Shown here: in pieces, positions 62,303 through 64,000 of the stretch | Numbering within the stretch: the first letter of the stretch is position 1 | Layout: the number at the start of each line of letters is the position of its first letter | Assembly (NCBI RefSeq): GCF_009296185.1 | Contig: NZ_WBJR01000002.1 | Location: 62,001-126,000 of the forward strand | Origin: Hydrogenovibrio sp. JE_KL2 | GTDB lineage: Bacteria > Pseudomonadota > Gammaproteobacteria > Thiomicrospirales > Thiomicrospiraceae | DNA: 64,000 nucleotides | Reading direction: 5' to 3' | Program-made: the position numbers and the translations under genes | The notes under the pieces: generated by a model | The model's input: only the letters and a program-made list of their open reading frames with translations | Database searches by the model: none | What the model was told of the DNA's origin: nothing

Positions 62303-64000
62303 ATGAATACAGACATTAAGTTTGAAGACCTAGGTCTTGCTACACCCATTTTAAAAACACTGAGCGAAATCGGCTACGAAACGCCGTCACCGATTCAAGC
62401 ACAAGCCATTCCTGCCATTTTAAAAGGCGGCGACATTCTTGGTATGGCACAAACCGGTACGGGTAAAACCGCTGCCTTTGCGTTACCGATTCTGTCAAAA
62501 ATCAATTTGAAACAAAAAGACCCTCAAGTGTTGGTGCTAGCACCAACTCGTGAGTTGGCAATCCAAGTTGCAGAAGCCTTCCAGACTTTTTCACGTAACA
62601 TCAAAGACCTACATGTTCTACCGATTTACGGTGGTTCGGAATACTCCGGTCAGATTCGCGCACTAAAACGCGGCGTGCATGTTGTGGTTGGTACGCCTGG
62701 CCGTGTGATGGATCACATCAAAAAAGGCACATTGAAACTGGACGGTATCACCAATATGGTTCTGGATGAAGCAGATGAAATGCTTCGCATGGGCTTTATC
62801 GACGATGTCGAGTGGATCTTGAAGCACACCCCTGCTTCTCGCCAAATCGCGCTATTTTCTGCAACTATGCCGAAAGAAATTCACCGTATCGCCAATACTT
62901 ACCTTAACAATCCTAGCGAAGTCATCATCAAGCAAAAGACATCAACCGCTTCGACCATTGACCAAAAATACTGGTTGGTCAGCGGCCTGCACAAGTTAGA
63001 TGCTTTGACGCGTATTTTGGAAGCAGAAGAGTTTGACGGTATCATTATTTTCGTCCGCACCAAAACCGCGACTGTTGAACTGGCTGAAAAGCTTGAAGCA
63101 CGTGGCTATGCTGCCGCTGCTTTGAATGGTGACATCGCGCAAAATCAGCGTGAGCGTATTGTTGACCAACTGAAAGCCGGTAAATTGGACATTCTGATTG
63201 CCACTGACGTGGTTGCACGTGGACTGGACGTAGAGCGTATCAGCCATGTTATCAACTACGACATTCCTTACGATAATGAATCTTATGTTCACCGTATTGG
63301 TCGTACTGGTCGTGCAGGTCGTAGCGGAACAGCAATCCTGTTCGTTGCGCCACGTGAAAGACGTTTGTTGCGTTCTATTGAACAAACCACCAACAAAAAA
63401 ATCACGCCAATGGAGTTGCCGTCAACCAAAGACATCAACCAAAACCGTATCCTTCGCTTTAAAGATAAGGTCGTCAATGCGGTGCAAGAAGGCGATTTGA
63501 AGCTTTATCAGGAAATGATCGAAAGCATCGAGTCGGAGCACAACATTCCGGCAGTCGAAATTGCCGCTGGTTTGGCAAAGATTCTTCAAGGCGACGTCCC
63601 ATTCTTCCTGGATGACAAGCCAATCAAGCAAGCGCAATTTGATGACCGTCCAGAACGTGGTGGGCGCGATTCCCGTAACGACCGTGGTGGACGTGATTCC
63701 CGCAATGACCGTGGTGGTAACAAAGGACGTAGCCGTCAAGCAGAACCAAACGAAGGTATGGAACGCTTCCGTATTGAAGTGGGTCGTAATCACGGTGTGA
63801 AGCCAGGCAACATTATCGGCTGTATCGCCAATGAAGCGGGCTTGGACGGTGAATATATCCAGAAATTAGTGATTGAGGACAATTACAGTCTTGTCGATCT
63901 ACCAGACCAAATGCCAAAAGACGTTTTCAATGATTTGAAAAATGCATGGGTATGTGGCAAACAATTAAATATTGCCAAAGTTAAAGATGCAGGTGCTCCG
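62303..64000 (+). CDS. deaD: DEAD-box RNA helicase DeaD/CsdA (runs off the window)
   Basis: ATP-dependent RNA helicase for ribosome assembly and mRNA turnover in the cold. 566 codons are visible with no stop. Motifs in order: Q-motif TPSPIQAQAIP, Walker A AQTGTGKT, PTRELAIQV, VLDEADEML, SAT, ARGLD, and HRIGRTGRAGR. Then comes the C-terminal extension with the RNA-binding DbpA-type domain (ERFRIEVGRNHGVKPGNIIGCIANEAGLDGEYIQKLVIEDNYSLVDLPD). A tandem 27-bp repeat (GGRDSRNDR twice) sits in the linker near residue 455. Start ATG at 62303 with AGGGAA upstream. Confidence 0.95.
   Translation, partial: MNTDIKFEDLGLATPILKTLSEIGYETPSPIQAQAIPAILKGGDILGMAQTGTGKTAAFALPILSKINLKQKDPQVLVLAPTRELAIQVAEAFQTFSRNIKDLHVLPIYGGSEYSGQIRALKRGVHVVVGTPGRVMDHIKKGTLKLDGITNMVLDEADEMLRMGFIDDVEWILKHTPASRQIALFSATMPKEIHRIANTYLNNPSEVIIKQKTSTASTIDQKYWLVSGLHKLDALTRILEAEEFDGIIIFVRTKTATVELAEKLEARGYAAAALNGDIAQNQRERIVDQLKAGKLDILIATDVVARGLDVERISHVINYDIPYDNESYVHRIGRTGRAGRSGTAILFVAPRERRLLRSIEQTTNKKITPMELPSTKDINQNRILRFKDKVVNAVQEGDLKLYQEMIESIESEHNIPAVEIAAGLAKILQGDVPFFLDDKPIKQAQFDDRPERGGRDSRNDRGGRDSRNDRGGNKGRSRQAEPNEGMERFRIEVGRNHGVKPGNIIGCIANEAGLDGEYIQKLVIEDNYSLVDLPDQMPKDVFNDLKNAWVCGKQLNIAKVKDAGAP

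Noticed and set aside
1-64000. CRISPR arrays, tRNA, rRNA, prophage or transposase genes
   Set aside because: Looked for by eye; no regularly spaced repeats, cloverleaf ends or transposase motifs were seen.

Overview
The window looks like a chromosomal segment of a free-living sulfur-oxidising gammaproteobacterium of the Hydrogenovibrio/Thiomicrospira group. That is an inference from the gene set (MetE/MetR, RsmJ, ArfB, a ZrgA-type zinc operon, many GGDEF/EAL proteins, DsrE- and DUF4395-type proteins), from protein style and from moderate GC; no rRNA or tRNA gene is present to confirm it.

Layout. 1-2.1 kb: arfB, murI and a cytochrome b561. 2.1-5.3 kb: a PAS-GGDEF-EAL protein and a small autoregulated-looking XRE repressor. 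5.3-12.9 kb is the accessory-looking part: gpmA, a TetR/DUF1348 pair, an SDR/XRE-cupin pair, a diverged second copy of the 5' end of gpmA, and an AT-rich gene for a 1262-residue protein with the build of a large single-gene defence protein. 12.9-17.3 kb: metE, divergent metR, rsmJ. 17.3-21.7 kb: a DUF4395 membrane protein behind a perfect FNR-type palindrome, a small helix-turn-helix-like protein, a histone-H1-like peptide, a globin-coupled diguanylate cyclase and an MDR oxidoreductase. 22.1-24 kb: recQ, bracketed by two related multi-hairpin intergenic blocks. 24.5-31.1 kb: a TonB receptor, sulfite-oxidase-like protein, binding protein, luciferase-like monooxygenase, FecCD permease and ATPase, probably a metal-chelate uptake system. 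31.1-36.6 kb: a seven-gene Zur zinc-homeostasis operon with a Zur box. 36.7-41.1 kb: an RND pump and its fusion protein. 41.3-46.9 kb: a LolA-like/two FtsX/ATPase/outer-membrane-protein system. 46.9-52.2 kb: a GGDEF-EAL protein, a chemoreceptor and a LysR regulator. 52.3-55.4 kb: doxX, pirin, a frameshifted yqjG and a periplasmic DsrE-like protein. 55.5-57.5 kb: TRAP membrane subunits without a binding protein. 57.5-61.9 kb: two tandem GGDEF-EAL paralogues. 62.3 kb to the end: deaD, running off the window.

The most striking feature is an 18-20 base motif, ACC(C)CCAACCTGGYAGATTTT, found by eye 17 times (about one per 3.8 kb), 15 times on the + strand whatever the direction of the neighbouring genes. 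Most copies are at gene 3' ends, three are inside coding sequence, three form inverted-repeat terminators, and three supply the stop codon of an adjacent reading frame. Together with the 1262-residue protein and the gpmA duplication beside it, it is the part of the window most worth following up.
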